NCBI GenBank assembly: GCA_027491255.1 | Contig: JAIXWM010000111.1 | Span: forward strand, 1 to 63,479 | Source of the DNA: Rubrivivax sp. | GTDB taxonomy: Bacteria > Pseudomonadota > Gammaproteobacteria > Burkholderiales > Burkholderiaceae_C | Direction of reading: 5' to 3' | DNA length: 63,479 bases | In this document: one piece after another, positions 37,886 through 51,616 of the stretch | Numbering within the stretch: the first letter of the stretch is position 1 | How the letters are laid out: each line of letters begins with the position of its first letter | Translations under genes and position numbers: made by a program | Notes under the pieces: generated by a model | Database searches by the model: none | What the model was told of the DNA's origin: nothing | Seen by the model: only the letters and a program-made list of their open reading frames with translations

Positions 37886-37913
37886 GGGGCTTCGACAAGC
37901 TCAGCCCGAACGG
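37886..37913 (+). repeat. Dispersed REP-like palindromic repeat, copy 1
   Basis: A 28-base element with the core GGCTTCGACAAGCTCAGCCC, containing the arms GGCT...AGCC. A second copy lies in the opposite orientation at 40145-40172 with one difference. I recall elements of this type as frequent between genes in Comamonadaceae-related genomes. Here it sits in the pccB-pccA spacer directly before a duplicated pccA start. Confidence 0.7.
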
Positions 37914-37920
37914 AACCCAC

Positions 37921-38038
37921 ATGTTCAACAAGATCCTGATCGCCAACCGCGGCGACAACGGCCGTCGGGCCGTTGCGTTGCAGACAGATTGCATGGCGCG
38001 CGAAGCGCGTACAGGCGAGTTCGCCGCGGGAGAAACCC

Positions 38039-38046
<8 letters not shown>
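37921..38046 (+). CDS. 41-codon leader ORF beginning with a duplicated copy of the pccA start
   Basis: Bases 37921-37957 repeat 38039-38075 (the first codons of pccA) with three differences, giving MFNKILIANRGD. After that the sequence departs into a hairpin (CAACGGCC-GTCG-GGCCGTTG), and the frame continues to a TGA at 38044-38046, overlapping the pccA start by 8 bases. It could be a dead remnant of an insertion that split or copied the gene start. Alternatively it may be translated and couple to pccA. No ribosome-binding site of note precedes it. Confidence 0.5.
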
Positions 38047-40096
<2,050 letters not shown>

Positions 40097-40144
40097 ACGC
40101 CTGTGCATGCCGCAGCTTGCCTGATGACGCCTGTCGCCTGTATC

Positions 40145-40172
40145 CCGTTCGGGCTGAGCCTGTCGAAGCCCC
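40145..40172 (-). repeat. Dispersed REP-like palindromic repeat, copy 2 (inverted)
   Basis: The reverse complement of this stretch matches 37886-37913 at 27 of 28 positions. It lies between pccA and the VOC gene, so the two copies flank pccA in opposite orientations and could pair or recombine to invert it. Confidence 0.7.
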
Positions 40173-40206
40173 CGCAATGCCTGGCGCCCACCCGGGCCGG
40201 ATTTCC

Positions 40207-40674
40207 ATGAACTCGCCAAAACCCTTCCGCATCCTCGGCATCCAGCAGATCGCCATCGGCGGCCCTGACAAGCAGCGCCTGCGCGCGCTGTGGGTGGACA
40301 TGCTGGGCCTGAGCGTCAAGAGCACCTTCGTCAGCGAGCGCGAGAACGTCGACGAGGACATCTGTGCCCTCGGTCGCGGGCCGACGGCGGTCGAGGTCGA
40401 CCTGATGCAGCCGCTGGACTCCGACCGCAAGCCCGCTGTCCACGCCACGCCGCTCAACCACGTCGGTCTGTGGGTCGACGACCTGCGCAGTGCCGTCGAG
40501 TGGATGAGCGCCCACGGCGTGCGCTTCGCCCCTGGCGGCATCCGCCCGGGCGCGGCAGGACACGACATCTGCTTCATCCATCCGAAGGGCAACGAGGAGT
40601 TCCCCCTCGGCGGCGAAGGGGTGCTGATCGAGCTCGTGCAGGCGCCGCCCGAGGTGGTTCAGGCCCTGGGGTGA
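40207..40674 (+). CDS. VOC-family protein, probable methylmalonyl-CoA epimerase
   Basis: 155 residues of the vicinal-oxygen-chelate fold: two beta-alpha-beta-beta-beta modules, '[25 protein letters not shown]' and '[25 protein letters not shown]', with '[26 protein letters not shown]' at the end. Metal ligands could be His in 'LNHVG' and Glu in 'LIELVQ'. The position directly after pccA and in the same operon as the mutase argues for methylmalonyl-CoA epimerase (S to R). Other VOC functions cannot be ruled out, since the first module has Gln-Ile where epimerases usually have His. Confidence 0.7.
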   Translation: MNSPKPFRILGIQQIAIGGPDKQRLRALWVDMLGLSVKSTFVSERENVDEDICALGRGPTAVEVDLMQPLDSDRKPAVHATPLNHVGLWVDDLRSAVEWMSAHGVRFAPGGIRPGAAGHDICFIHPKGNEEFPLGGEGVLIELVQAPPEVVQALG

Positions 40675-40753
40675 GCCGGGCGCAGTTGCCCGGACACCCG
40701 CTACGGTCAGCGCGCGTTCGCTAGAGTCTTCGGATCGTCATCCGGAGGCATGC

Positions 40754-41458
40754 ATGAGCGCCCAATCACTGCTCGAACAGTTGCTGAAGTCGGGTCTTTC
40801 CGCCGTCGGGGGCTCGGCAGGAACGCTGGGCAAGGTCCTGGGCGGTTCCGGCGGCTCCGGCGGCGGTCATCTGGGCAAGTACGCGGCTGGCGCGGGCGCC
40901 GGTGGCGCGCTGGCGATGCTGCTGGGCAGCAAGCGCGGGCGCAAGATCGGCGGCGCAGCGTTGAAGTACGGCAGCGTGGCGGCTCTGGGGGCTCTGGCCT
41001 TCAAGGTCTACCGTGACTGGCAGTCCGCGCAGCCAGCGCAGTCCGCGCAGCCAGCGGTGACTCCCCGGCCGCTCGCGGCAGTCGAGTTCGCGCGCCTGCC
41101 TGCAGCGCAGGTGGAGCAGCACAGCCAGGCGATGCTGGGCGCGATGATCGCGGCCGCCAGGGCCGACGGTCACATGGACGAGCGCGAGCGCGAGCTCGTC
41201 GAGGCCGAGTTGCACCGCCTCGAGGCCGATCTGGCGCTGCGCCGCTGGGTCGACGACCAGCTGCGGCGCCCCGTCGATCCCGCGGCAGTCGCCGCCGCGG
41301 CGGCCACCCCGGAGATGGCGGCGGAGATCTACCTAGCCAGCGTGCTGGTGGTCGATGAGACGACGGTCATGGAGCGGGCCTATCTGGACGAACTGGCGCG
41401 GCAGTTGCGGCTCGATGCCGGCTTGAAGGCGGAACTCGAGCGCCAGGCCGCAGGCTGA
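40754..41458 (+). CDS. DUF533/TerB-like inner-membrane-associated protein
   Basis: 234 residues. A Gly-rich N-terminal part (residues ~20-60, 'GGSGGSGGGHLGKYAAGAGAGGALAMLLG') is followed by a hydrophobic segment, 'KYGSVAALGALAFKVYRDWQ', and a C-terminal helical TerB-like domain ('MLGAMIAAARADGHMDERERELVEAEL', 'VLVVDETTVMERAYLDELARQLRLD'). This is the layout of YebE/DUF533 proteins, whose function is not established. The linker holds an exact duplication (41021-41056). It stands alone between the propionate and leucine genes. Confidence 0.82.
   Translation: MSAQSLLEQLLKSGLSAVGGSAGTLGKVLGGSGGSGGGHLGKYAAGAGAGGALAMLLGSKRGRKIGGAALKYGSVAALGALAFKVYRDWQSAQPAQSAQPAVTPRPLAAVEFARLPAAQVEQHSQAMLGAMIAAARADGHMDERERELVEAELHRLEADLALRRWVDDQLRRPVDPAAVAAAAATPEMAAEIYLASVLVVDETTVMERAYLDELARQLRLDAGLKAELERQAAG
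41021..41056 (+). repeat. Tandem duplication of an 18-base unit inside the DUF533 gene
   Basis: CAGTCCGCGCAGCCAGCG occurs twice in a row, encoding QSAQPA twice in the linker after the membrane segment. It is in frame and harmless to the reading frame. Likely a replication-slippage product. Confidence 0.85.
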
Positions 41459-41527
41459 CCGGTGCCGTTTCCCTCGAGCCCCCGGGCTTGAGGCGACAAT
41501 AGCGGGATTGCTGGATTCCGAGCTGCC

Positions 41528-42982
41528 ATGACCGGACGCACCCTTTACGACAAGCTGTGGGACGAGCACGTCGTCCACACCGAGGAGGATGGCACCGCCA
41601 TCCTCTATATCGACCGCCACCTCGTCCACGAGGTCACCAGCCCCCAGGCCTACGAAGGCCTGCGCTTGGCCGGGCGCAAGGTCTGGCGTGTGAGCTCGGT
41701 GGTCGCCACCGCCGACCACAACACGCCGACCACGGGCTGGGAAGACGGCTACGACGGCATCCGCGACGTCATCAGCAAGCAGCAGGTGCAGACGCTGGAC
41801 GCGAACATCCGCGCCTTCGGCGCGGCGGCGTACTTTCCCTTCCTGGACCGGCGCCAGGGCATCGTCCACGTGATGGGGCCGGAGCAGGGCGCCACCCTGC
41901 CTGGCATGACGGTGGTGTGCGGCGATTCGCACACCTCCACCCATGGCGCCTTCGGCGCGCTGGCTCACGGCATCGGCACGAGCGAGGTCGAGCACGTGCT
42001 CGCGACGCAGACCCTGCTTGCGCGCAAGGCCAGGAACATGCTGGTGCGGGTGGACGGCCGCTTGCAGCCAGGAGTGACGGCCAAGGACGTGGTGCTCGCC
42101 ATCATCGCCCGCATCGGCACCGCCGGCGGCACCGGCTACACCATCGAATTCGGCGGCTCGGCCATCCGCGGCCTGAGCATGGAAGGCCGCATGACGGTGT
42201 GCAACATGGCCATCGAGGCCGGCGCCCGCGCCGGCCTGGTGGCGGTGGACGACAAGACGATCGAGTACGTCAAGGGGCGGCCCTTCTCCCCCGGCACCGA
42301 CAAGGCCAGCGGTCGCTTCGTCGGCGGCCTGGAGTGGGAGCAGGCGGTGGCCTACTGGCGCACGCTGCACTCGGACGCCGACGCCCGGTGGGACACCGTG
42401 GTCGAGCTCGACGGGTCGCAGATCCGGCCCCAGGTGACCTGGGGAACCAGTCCCGAGATGGTGCTGTCGATCGAGGACCGCGTGCCCGATCCTGACAAGG
42501 AAAAGGACAGCGTCAAGCGTGGCGCGATCGAGCGTGCGCTGGCCTACATGGGGCTCGAGCCTAACAAGCCGATCGCCGACATCGTGATCGACAAGGTCTT
42601 CATCGGCTCGTGCACGAACAGCCGCATCGAGGACTTGCGCGAGGCGGCTGCCGTCGTGCGCCGCATCGGCGGCCGCGTGGCCTCGAACGTCAAGCTGGCG
42701 ATGGTGGTGCCCGGCTCCGGTCTGGTCAAGGCGCAGGCCGAGGCCGAAGGTCTGGACAAGGTCTTCGTCGGCGCGGGTTTTGAATGGCGCCAGCCCGGCT
42801 GCAGCATGTGCCTGGGCATGAATGCCGACCGGCTCGACCCCGGCGAGCGCTGCGCTTCCACGAGCAACCGCAATTTCGAGGGTCGCCAGGGGGCCGGCGG
42901 CCGCACGCACCTGGTCAGCCCGGCGATGGCCGCCGCTGCTGCGCTGCAGGGGCACTTCGTCGACGTGCGCCGCATCGCCTGA
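41528..42982 (+). CDS. leuC: 3-isopropylmalate dehydratase large subunit
   Basis: 484 residues of the aconitase family: '[34 protein letters not shown]' (substrate and iron-sulfur environment) and the three cluster cysteines in '[12 protein letters not shown]' and '[10 protein letters not shown]'. With LeuD it isomerises 2-isopropylmalate to 3-isopropylmalate using a 4Fe-4S cluster. The slightly long N-terminus is normal. leuD follows after 15 bases and then leuB. Confidence 0.97.
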   Translation: MTGRTLYDKLWDEHVVHTEEDGTAILYIDRHLVHEVTSPQAYEGLRLAGRKVWRVSSVVATADHNTPTTGWEDGYDGIRDVISKQQVQTLDANIRAFGAAAYFPFLDRRQGIVHVMGPEQGATLPGMTVVCGDSHTSTHGAFGALAHGIGTSEVEHVLATQTLLARKARNMLVRVDGRLQPGVTAKDVVLAIIARIGTAGGTGYTIEFGGSAIRGLSMEGRMTVCNMAIEAGARAGLVAVDDKTIEYVKGRPFSPGTDKASGRFVGGLEWEQAVAYWRTLHSDADARWDTVVELDGSQIRPQVTWGTSPEMVLSIEDRVPDPDKEKDSVKRGAIERALAYMGLEPNKPIADIVIDKVFIGSCTNSRIEDLREAAAVVRRIGGRVASNVKLAMVVPGSGLVKAQAEAEGLDKVFVGAGFEWRQPGCSMCLGMNADRLDPGERCASTSNRNFEGRQGAGGRTHLVSPAMAAAAALQGHFVDVRRIA

Positions 42983-42997
42983 GAGAGGACCTGAACG

Positions 42998-43648
42998 ATG
43001 CAAGCCTTCACCGTGCACCGGGGCCTGGTCGCTCCGATGGACCGAGAGAACGTCGACACCGACGCCATCATTCCCAAGCAGTTCCTGAAGTCGATTGCGC
43101 GCACGGGCTTCGGCCCCAACCTCTTCGACGAGTGGCGCTACCTCGACAAGGGTGAGCCGGGTCAGGACCCCACCGGGCGCAAGCCCAACCCCGATTTCGT
43201 GCTGAACCAGCCGCGCTACCAGGGGGCGTCCGTGCTGATCGCGCGCCGCAACTTCGGTTGCGGCTCGAGCCGTGAGCACGCGCCCTGGGCGCTGCAGCAG
43301 TACGGCTTCCGCGCGCTTATCGCGCCGAGCTTTGCCGACATCTTCTTCAACAACTGCTTCAAGAATGGTGTCTTGCCCATCGTGCTGCCCGAAGAGCAGG
43401 TGGCGCGCCTGTTCGACGAGGTCTACGGCTTCGTCGGCTATGCGCTGACCGTGGACCTGCCCCAGCAGTGCGTGATCAAGCCCGACGGCACTTCGCTGCC
43501 CTTCGACGTGCAGCCGTTTCGCAAATTCTGTCTCGTGAACGGCTTCGACGACATCGGACTCACGCTGCGCCAGGCCGACAAGATCCGGGCCTTCGAGGCC
43601 GAGCGCCTGACGCGCCAGCCCTGGCTGGCCGCGAGCCGCTCCGCCTGA
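42998..43648 (+). CDS. leuD: 3-isopropylmalate dehydratase small subunit
   Basis: 216 residues: '[28 protein letters not shown]', '[46 protein letters not shown]'. The swivelling substrate-recognition subunit of the leucine-pathway isomerase. AGAGAGG lies upstream of ATG 42998. leuB follows after 32 bases. Confidence 0.97.
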   Translation: MQAFTVHRGLVAPMDRENVDTDAIIPKQFLKSIARTGFGPNLFDEWRYLDKGEPGQDPTGRKPNPDFVLNQPRYQGASVLIARRNFGCGSSREHAPWALQQYGFRALIAPSFADIFFNNCFKNGVLPIVLPEEQVARLFDEVYGFVGYALTVDLPQQCVIKPDGTSLPFDVQPFRKFCLVNGFDDIGLTLRQADKIRAFEAERLTRQPWLAASRSA

Positions 43649-43680
43649 CATTCCTCGCACCCTACTCATCGCACGCCTTC

Positions 43681-44772
43681 ATGAAGATCGCGATCCTGCC
43701 TGGTGACGGCATCGGCACCGAGATCATGGCCGAGGCCGTCAAGGTGCTCGGCGCCCTGGACCTCGGGTTCGACACCGAGACCGCGCTCGTCGGCGGCGCC
43801 GCCTACGAGGCGCACGGCCACCCCCTGCCCGAGTCCACCTTGAGCCTGGCCAAGGCGGCCGACGCGGTGCTGTTCGGCGCGGTGGGCGACTGGAAGTACG
43901 ACAAGCTCGAGCGCGCGCTGCGCCCCGAGCAGGCCATCCTGGGGCTGCGCAAGCACCTGGGCCTGTTCGCCAATTTCCGGCCTGCGATCTGCTACGAAGA
44001 GCTGACCCACGCCTCGAGCCTGAAGCCCGAGCTCATCGCCGGGCTCGACATCCTCATCATCCGTGAACTGACGGGCGACATCTACTTCGGCCAGCCGCGC
44101 GGCCGCCGCACGGCGGTCGACGGTCACTTCCCCGGCGCCGAGGAAGCCTTCGACACGATGCGCTACAGCCGCCCGGAGATCGAGCGCATTGCGCACGTGG
44201 CCTTCCAGGCCGCGCGCAAGCGCCGCGGCAAGGTCACCAGCGTCGACAAGGCCAATGTGCTCGAAACCTTCCAGTTCTGGAAGGATGTCGTCACCGAGGT
44301 CCACCGGTCCTACCCCGACGTGGAACTCGAGCACATGTACGTGGACAACGCGGCGATGCAACTCGTGCGCGCGCCCAAGAAGTTCGACGTCGTCGTCACC
44401 GGCAACATGTTCGGCGACATCCTCTCCGACGAGGCGGCGATGCTGACGGGCTCGATCGGCATGCTGCCGTCGGCGTCGTTGGATCAGCGCAACAAGGGCC
44501 TGTACGAGCCGAGCCACGGCAGCGCTCCCGACATCGCCGGCAAGGGCGTGGCCAACCCGCTGGCTACAATCTTGTCTGCTGCCATGATGCTCCGTTTCTC
44601 CCTGAACCAGCCCGAAGCCGCCGACCGCATCGAGTCGGCGGTCCAGGCCGTGCTTGCTGCCGGCCTGCGCACGGGCGACATCTGGAGCGAAGGCACGCGC
44701 CGCGTGGGCACGCGCGAGATGGGTGACGCGGTCCTTGCGGCCCTCACCGGCAAAACCATTACCAAGAGCTAG
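43681..44772 (+). CDS. leuB: 3-isopropylmalate dehydrogenase
   Basis: 363 residues of the isocitrate/isopropylmalate dehydrogenase family: '[23 protein letters not shown]', 'LLEFANFRPA'-type loop (here [16 protein letters not shown]), '[16 protein letters not shown]', '[15 protein letters not shown]', '[29 protein letters not shown]' and NAD site '[30 protein letters not shown]'. It oxidises and decarboxylates 3-isopropylmalate to ketoisocaproate. Third gene of leuCDB; asd follows. Confidence 0.97.
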   Translation: MKIAILPGDGIGTEIMAEAVKVLGALDLGFDTETALVGGAAYEAHGHPLPESTLSLAKAADAVLFGAVGDWKYDKLERALRPEQAILGLRKHLGLFANFRPAICYEELTHASSLKPELIAGLDILIIRELTGDIYFGQPRGRRTAVDGHFPGAEEAFDTMRYSRPEIERIAHVAFQAARKRRGKVTSVDKANVLETFQFWKDVVTEVHRSYPDVELEHMYVDNAAMQLVRAPKKFDVVVTGNMFGDILSDEAAMLTGSIGMLPSASLDQRNKGLYEPSHGSAPDIAGKGVANPLATILSAAMMLRFSLNQPEAADRIESAVQAVLAAGLRTGDIWSEGTRRVGTREMGDAVLAALTGKTITKS

Positions 44773-44869
44773 CCGCTCTCGGGTCGTCTCGCCACCACTT
44801 TCTGGACCCCGGCGAAACGAGCCGGGATGCTAGGGGTGGGTCCGGATTCACTGGAGAGGCAAGACTGAC

Positions 44870-46039
44870 ATGGCAATCAAGGCAAATTCCCTCGTTGGGC
44901 TGGTGGGCTGGCGCGGTATGGTCGGCTCTGTGCTGATGGACCGCATGCAGACCGAAGGCGACTTCGATCTGATCGAGCCATTGTTCTTCTCGACTTCCAA
45001 CGCGGGTGGCGCTGCTCCCGCGATGGCGAGGAACGAGACCCGACTGCAGGACGCGCTCGACATCGAGGCGCTGAAAAGATGCGAGATTGTCATTACCGCC
45101 CAGGGCGGCGACTACACGACCGAGATCTACCCCAAGCTGCGCGCTGCCGGCTGGAAGGGGCACTGGATCGACGCGGCCTCGACGCTGCGGATGAAGGACG
45201 AGGCGGTCATCATCCTCGACCCGGTCAACATGCCGGTGATCCGCAAGGCCCTGGCGCGCGGCGGGCGCGACTGGATCGGCGGCAACTGCACCGTCAGCTG
45301 CATGCTGATGGGCGTGGGGGCGCTGTACAAGGCCGGGCTGGTCGAGTGGATGAGCACGCAGACCTACCAGGCGGCCTCGGGCGGCGGGGCGCAGCACATG
45401 CGCGAACTGCTGACGCAGTACGGCACGCTGAACGCGCAGGTGCGCGCGCTGCTGGACGACCCGAAGAGCGCGATCCTCGAGATCGACCGTCAGGTCATCG
45501 CGCGCCAGCGCGCGATGTCGGCCGAGGAGACGGCGAACTTCGGCGTGCCGCTGGGCGGCTCGCTGATCCCCTGGATCGACAAGGACCTGGGCATCGGCAA
45601 GAGTCGGGACGAGCCGGGCTTCGGCGTCTCGCGCGAGGAATGGAAGGGCATGGCCGAGACCAACAAGATCCTCGGCCAGGGCGAGGGCTTCGGCACGCCG
45701 GCCGTGCCGGTGGACGGCTTCTGCGTGCGCGTGGGCGCGATGCGCTGCCACAGCCAGGCGCTGACCTTCAAGCTCAGGCAGGACGTCCCGCTGGCCGATA
45801 TCGAGGCGATGATCGCTGCCGACAATCCGTGGGTGAAGGTGGTGCCCAACACCCGCGAGGCGACGCTGCGCGACCTGACGCCCGTGGCGGTCACCGGCAC
45901 GATGACCATCCCCGTCGGCCGTCTGCGCAAGATGGCGATGGGGCCACAGTACCTCGGCGCCTTCACGATCGGCGATCAATTGCTGTGGGGCGCGGCCGAA
46001 CCGCTGCGACGCATGCTGCGGATCCTGCTCGACGCCTGA
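44870..46039 (+). CDS. asd: Aspartate-semialdehyde dehydrogenase
   Basis: 389 residues, long gram-negative type. NADP site '[19 protein letters not shown]', catalytic Cys in '[11 protein letters not shown]' (~136), and substrate Arg/His in '[15 protein letters not shown]'. It makes aspartate semialdehyde for lysine, threonine and methionine. GGAGAGG lies about ten bases before ATG 44870. A small inverted repeat CCCGGC/GCCGGG (44808-44826) lies in the leuB-asd spacer, without a T-run. Confidence 0.97.
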   Translation: MAIKANSLVGLVGWRGMVGSVLMDRMQTEGDFDLIEPLFFSTSNAGGAAPAMARNETRLQDALDIEALKRCEIVITAQGGDYTTEIYPKLRAAGWKGHWIDAASTLRMKDEAVIILDPVNMPVIRKALARGGRDWIGGNCTVSCMLMGVGALYKAGLVEWMSTQTYQAASGGGAQHMRELLTQYGTLNAQVRALLDDPKSAILEIDRQVIARQRAMSAEETANFGVPLGGSLIPWIDKDLGIGKSRDEPGFGVSREEWKGMAETNKILGQGEGFGTPAVPVDGFCVRVGAMRCHSQALTFKLRQDVPLADIEAMIAADNPWVKVVPNTREATLRDLTPVAVTGTMTIPVGRLRKMAMGPQYLGAFTIGDQLLWGAAEPLRRMLRILLDA

Positions 46040-46063
46040 GCGCCTTGCACGGGGGGTGACGTC

Positions 46064-48820
46064 GTGAAGCGTGACCTGACCTTCGTCCAGACCTCTGCAG
46101 GGGTTCCTTCTCGTTGGCGTGGCGCGGTCTCCGCCGTGGCCGCCGCGGCTTTGCTGGCTTGCGCCGGACCGGCTTACGCGCTCGGTCTCGGGCGCATGTC
46201 CGTGCAGTCGGTCCTGGGTGAGCCCCTGCTGGCCGAAATCGACATCACGACCCTGACGGCAGAGCAGGCCGCGTCCTTGCGCGTCAACATCGCGCCGGCC
46301 GAGGTCTACCGAGCCGCCGGCATGGAGTTCACCGAGGTCCTGCGTGGCGTCCGGGTCGAGGTGGCGCGGCGCGCCGACGGGCGTGCGGTTCTGCGCGTCA
46401 GCAGCGACCGCGCTGCGCGCGACCCCTTCGTCGACCTCATCCTGCAGGCCACCTGGGCGTCCGGCCGGCTGGTGCGTGAATACACGGTGCTGCTCGACCC
46501 ACCGCGGACCGGGCAGTCTGCCGCGGACGCGGCGGAATCCGCGGGCTTGGCCGACCGGTCTGCGGCGGCCTCGACACGTGCGGCCCCGGCGGCCCGCCCG
46601 CAGCCGGGGAGGGGCGCGCCACCTGCACCCGCCGTACCGCCAGCGCCGGCCCCGGCGATGGCAGCCGCCGCGCCCGCAGTCAGCACCGCCGCGCCGGTGC
46701 CTGCCGGCCGCCCCGCGGTGTCGACGACCGAGGCTTCGACGGTGGCCCCGACGGTGAGCACCACGGCCCCGGCGCAGACCGGTGCCGTGGTCGCCGGGAC
46801 CGGCATTGCGCCATCGGGCCCGGTGCTCAGCACCATCACCCCGCCGCCTGCGTCAGAACCCGGTGGCTCGCCCGATGCCGCGCTCGCCGCGCAGGCAGGG
46901 CAGGTGGTCTCGACCACCTCGCCCTCGCCGGCCGCTGCGCCGGCGGGAGCCGAACCGAAGGCGCGGTCGACCAAGCCCAAGGCAGGCCGCGACAAGGCCG
47001 CGAAGGCAGCGCTCGCCGACACCGAGTCCGGCGGGCGCCAGCGGCATGAGGTGCGCGCCGGTGAGACCCTCTCCGGCATCGCACGCGACCATCGGCACGA
47101 CGGCGTGTCGCTGGACCAGATGCTGGTGGCCCTGTACCGCGACAATCCCGACGCGTTTGTGGGAAAGAACATGAACCGGCTGCTGGCCGGCGCGGTGCTC
47201 CAGGTGCCGGCGGCGCAGGAGGCCGGATCCATACCGCCGGCCGAGGCCCGGGCGTTGATCGAGGCACAGAGCGCGGATCTCGCGTCTTACCGTCAGCGGC
47301 TGGCCGCCGGCGCTGCGACCGTGGGTCAGGATTCGCCTCAGCAGCGCGCCAGCGGCACGGTGCAAGCCCGTGTCCAGGACCGCAAGCAAGCCACCGCGCC
47401 AACGCTCGACCAACTGAAGCTGGCACGCGGTGACGTCAAGTCGGGCGCCACACCCGAGGCGGCCCTGTCGCGCCAGGCCGAGAAGCGCGAGCTGGCACAA
47501 CGCGAGACGGAAGTCCAGCGCAACGTCGACGCGCTGCGTCAACTGCAGGGCGCGGCGGGCGGCGGGGCCCCTGCCGGCGGTGCGGCTCAGCCGGGCAAGG
47601 GCTCTGCGGCGGCAGAGCCAAAGGCCGCCGCCGCCTCCGCGCCTGCCCAGCCTGCCAGTGCCGCGTCGGCGCTGGCGGTGACGGCGTCCTTGCCCGGAGC
47701 ATCCGAAGCGGTCGTCGCTGCGGCGTCGGCGCCCCAGGCTGCCGCCTCTGCGGCCGAGGCGGCGAAGGCGCCGGGTCTGGCGGCGTCGGAGCCTGCGCCG
47801 GCCTCCCGCGTGCAGCACTCCCTGCTGGGCAACCCGTACATCTTGGTGGGCGGCGTGGCGCTCGTCGCCGCCGTCGGAGTGCTGGCGGTGCTGGCCCTGC
47901 TGCGCCGGCGCCGCCTTGCCGCGCGGTCGACGTCCACCCCTTTCGGCCCCCGCGCCACCGACCCTGGTCTGGGCCTGGACGAGACGGCCGCTGCGGCACG
48001 GCAGTCTCCGCGGGCGGCGTTCGCCGACGCGTTGGCGGACGCCGAGAACACGGGCGCCTCTGTCCCTGTGCTGGACGACGCGGTTCAGGACCAACCCCTC
48101 CATGGCCAGCGTCCAGATCCGATGGCCGAAGCCGAGGTGTATCTGGCCTACGGCAGGTTCGAAGAGGCGATCGCCTTGCTGCGTCAGGCGATGCGGGACG
48201 AGCCGGATCGATCGGACATCGTGTTCAAGTTGCTGGAACTCCACGCCTCGCGCCAGGAGGTCAGCGCCTTCCAGGCGGTGGCCGACGTCATGCAGCGGCG
48301 CACCGGTGGCCAGGGCGCCGACTGGGCACGGGTCGTCGCCTTGCAGCGCGCGATGACAGGTCAGGATGACACGCCAGTCAACGCGAGCCCGTCCCTGGCA
48401 CCGACCTTCGCTCCTGACGCCGCGCCGGCAGCCGGTCGCCAAACCGCGCCTGGCTTGGTGGCCACCAGTGCCCCATTGCCTTCGCGCTTGGACGGACGGA
48501 CCGCGCCACCGGCGCCTGCGCAGCGGCAAGAGCCTGAGCTGGGTCCCGAGCCGGCCGACATGTCTTCCGGTGACTTCGCCCTCGACGTCGACGTCGCCGC
48601 GCCTTCCGGCACGGGCGGGCGCGCCGGCGGCGAGGACGTCGACACCCGCGCGCCGGCCGAAGTGCCCGGGACCCTGGAGCGCAAGCTCGCGTTGGCTGAG
48701 GAATTCATCCAGATCGGTGATGTCGAAGGTGCCCGCGAACTGCTCGGCGAGGTGGGCGACCAGGGCGTGGGGCCGCTGAAGGAGCGCGCGCGGCGCCTGC
48801 TTGACGCGCTCGATCGCTGA
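46064..48820 (+). CDS. fimV: FimV-like pole-organising protein with LysM domain
   Basis: 918 residues from GTG 46064. It has an N-terminal hydrophobic signal ('AVSAVAAAALLACAGPAYALGLGRMSVQSVLGEPLLAEIDI', the FimV N-terminal domain), a long Ala/Pro/Thr-rich stretch, a peptidoglycan-binding LysM domain near 325-385 ('RHEVRAGETLSGIARDH...LLAGAVLQVP') and a coiled region. One membrane segment follows near 590-612 ('YILVGGVALVAAVGVLAVLALLRR'), then a cytoplasmic FimV C-terminal motif ('KLALAEEFIQIGDVEGARELLGEV'). FimV proteins place type IV pili machinery and other factors at the pole. truA overlaps no coding bases but starts five bases after the stop. Confidence 0.92.
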   Translation: MKRDLTFVQTSAGVPSRWRGAVSAVAAAALLACAGPAYALGLGRMSVQSVLGEPLLAEIDITTLTAEQAASLRVNIAPAEVYRAAGMEFTEVLRGVRVEVARRADGRAVLRVSSDRAARDPFVDLILQATWASGRLVREYTVLLDPPRTGQSAADAAESAGLADRSAAASTRAAPAARPQPGRGAPPAPAVPPAPAPAMAAAAPAVSTAAPVPAGRPAVSTTEASTVAPTVSTTAPAQTGAVVAGTGIAPSGPVLSTITPPPASEPGGSPDAALAAQAGQVVSTTSPSPAAAPAGAEPKARSTKPKAGRDKAAKAALADTESGGRQRHEVRAGETLSGIARDHRHDGVSLDQMLVALYRDNPDAFVGKNMNRLLAGAVLQVPAAQEAGSIPPAEARALIEAQSADLASYRQRLAAGAATVGQDSPQQRASGTVQARVQDRKQATAPTLDQLKLARGDVKSGATPEAALSRQAEKRELAQRETEVQRNVDALRQLQGAAGGGAPAGGAAQPGKGSAAAEPKAAAASAPAQPASAASALAVTASLPGASEAVVAAASAPQAAASAAEAAKAPGLAASEPAPASRVQHSLLGNPYILVGGVALVAAVGVLAVLALLRRRRLAARSTSTPFGPRATDPGLGLDETAAAARQSPRAAFADALADAENTGASVPVLDDAVQDQPLHGQRPDPMAEAEVYLAYGRFEEAIALLRQAMRDEPDRSDIVFKLLELHASRQEVSAFQAVADVMQRRTGGQGADWARVVALQRAMTGQDDTPVNASPSLAPTFAPDAAPAAGRQTAPGLVATSAPLPSRLDGRTAPPAPAQRQEPELGPEPADMSSGDFALDVDVAAPSGTGGRAGGEDVDTRAPAEVPGTLERKLALAEEFIQIGDVEGARELLGEVGDQGVGPLKERARRLLDALDR

Positions 48821-48824
48821 CACC

Positions 48825-49610
48825 GTGTCACGCCTTGCGCTGGGCATCGCCTACGACGGCCGCCGTTTCCAGGGCTGGCAGTCGCAACCGGGCGGCCGCA
48901 CGGTGCAGGACCGCCTGGAGCAGGCCTTGGCCGCTTTCGCAACCTCGCCCGTGCGTACGGTCTGCGCCGGGCGCACCGATGCCGGTGTCCATGCGCTGAA
49001 TCAGGTCGTCCACTTCGATGCGCCCGTGTCGCGCGACCTGTTTTCTTGGGTGCGCGGCACCAACCGCTATCTCGATGCCGACATTGCGGTTCAGTGGTGT
49101 CGTGAGATGGCGCCCGACTTCCATGCCCGCAACAGCGCCCGCGGCCGCCGCTACCGCTATCTGCTGCTGGAGTCGGCGGTGCGCCCGGCGCTCGAATCCG
49201 GGCGTTGCGGGTGGACCTTCCGCCCGCTGGACGGCGCCGCGATGCAGCAGGCCGCCGCACATCTCCTGGGCGAACATGATTTCAGCGCCTTCCGTGCGGC
49301 ACAGTGCCAGGCGGCCTCCCCGGTGAAGACACTGCGCGCGATCACGATCGCGCGGCACGGCGCCTACTGGCGCTTCGACTTCGACGCCAGCGCCTTCCTG
49401 CACCACATGGTGCGCAACATCATGGGGTGCCTGGTGGCGGTGGGCACCGGCACGCGCGCGCCGCAGTGGATGGCGCAGGTGCTGGCCTCGCGCAGCCGTG
49501 AGGCCGCAGCGCCGACCTTCGCCGCGGCCGGCTTGTACTTCATCGGGCCGTACTACGATGCGGACTTGGGTGTGCCGCAACACACGCCGGCCATGGACTG
49601 GATGCCCTGA
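48825..49610 (+). CDS. truA: tRNA pseudouridine(38-40) synthase
   Basis: 261 residues from GTG 48825 (VSRLALGIAYDGRRFQGWQSQPGGRTVQDRLEQAL). The catalytic Asp is in 'CAGRTDAGVHALNQVVHFD'. Further TruA motifs: 'FHARNSARGRRYRYLLLE', 'GEHDFSAFRAAQCQAASPVKTL' and 'FLHHMVRNIMGCLVAVGTG'. It modifies U38-U40 in the anticodon stem. The frame opens slightly earlier at TTG 48801 inside fimV, but GTG 48825 gives the family start. Confidence 0.95.
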   Translation: MSRLALGIAYDGRRFQGWQSQPGGRTVQDRLEQALAAFATSPVRTVCAGRTDAGVHALNQVVHFDAPVSRDLFSWVRGTNRYLDADIAVQWCREMAPDFHARNSARGRRYRYLLLESAVRPALESGRCGWTFRPLDGAAMQQAAAHLLGEHDFSAFRAAQCQAASPVKTLRAITIARHGAYWRFDFDASAFLHHMVRNIMGCLVAVGTGTRAPQWMAQVLASRSREAAAPTFAAAGLYFIGPYYDADLGVPQHTPAMDWMP

Positions 49611-49685
49611 GGCGCTGTCGGCCGGCGGGGCTGCCGCCCCTTGTCCGTCCGACTCCCGGCCCGTCCACCCGCGGGCCTGCTGCCC

Positions 49686-50339
49686 ATGCCCCCGCACCGC
49701 ACCCGAATCAAGATCTGCGGCCTCACGCGCGAGATGGACGTCGATGCCGCCGTCCAGGCTGGCGCCGACGCGATCGGCTTCGTGCTCTATCCCCGCAGTC
49801 CCCGCGCCGTCAGCGCGCTGCGCGCGGGCGAACTGGCCCGGCGCCTGCCGCCCTTCGTCACCCCGGTGTTGCTGTTCGTGAATGCGACGCCGGCGGAGAT
49901 CGTGGCCGGGCTGCAGGCCGTGCCGCAGGCGCTGCTGCAGTTCCACGGCGACGAGACGCCCGCGCAGTGCCAAGCGGCGGCCCGACCCTACCTGCGCGCG
50001 GTGCGGATGGGCCCAGGGGTCGATTTGCTAGACTGTGCGCGTCAGTATGAAGACGCCCAGGCCCTGCTGCTCGACGCGCACGTCGAGGGCTACGGCGGTG
50101 GCGGAAAGGTGTTCGATTGGTCGCTCGTTCTCCCCGGCGTGGCCTCTCGGCTCGTTTTGTCTGGTGGGTTGAATCCTGCAAACGTGACCGATGGGATCGC
50201 TCGCGTCCGGCCTTGGGCCGTTGACGTGAGCTCCGGCGTGGAAGCGGCCAAGGGCGTCAAGGACGCCGCGTTGATGCGCCGGTTCTGCGAGATGGTGCGC
50301 GCCGCCGACGCGCGCGCCGCCCCCGACCCGAACCCCTGA
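49686..50339 (+). CDS. trpF: Phosphoribosylanthranilate isomerase
   Basis: 217 residues: '[36 protein letters not shown]' (general base Cys in KICGL), '[13 protein letters not shown]' and '[38 protein letters not shown]' (phosphate site). A single TIM-barrel domain. It catalyses the Amadori rearrangement in tryptophan synthesis. trpB starts six bases after the stop and trpA follows. Confidence 0.96.
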   Translation: MPPHRTRIKICGLTREMDVDAAVQAGADAIGFVLYPRSPRAVSALRAGELARRLPPFVTPVLLFVNATPAEIVAGLQAVPQALLQFHGDETPAQCQAAARPYLRAVRMGPGVDLLDCARQYEDAQALLLDAHVEGYGGGGKVFDWSLVLPGVASRLVLSGGLNPANVTDGIARVRPWAVDVSSGVEAAKGVKDAALMRRFCEMVRAADARAAPDPNP

Positions 50340-50344
50340 ATGCC

Positions 50345-51612
<1,268 letters not shown>

Positions 51613-51616
<4 letters not shown>

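Noticed and set aside
40754..41458. A tellurite-resistance determinant because of the TerB-like domain
   Set aside because: Stand-alone DUF533 proteins carry this fold without other ter genes; nothing here supports metal resistance.
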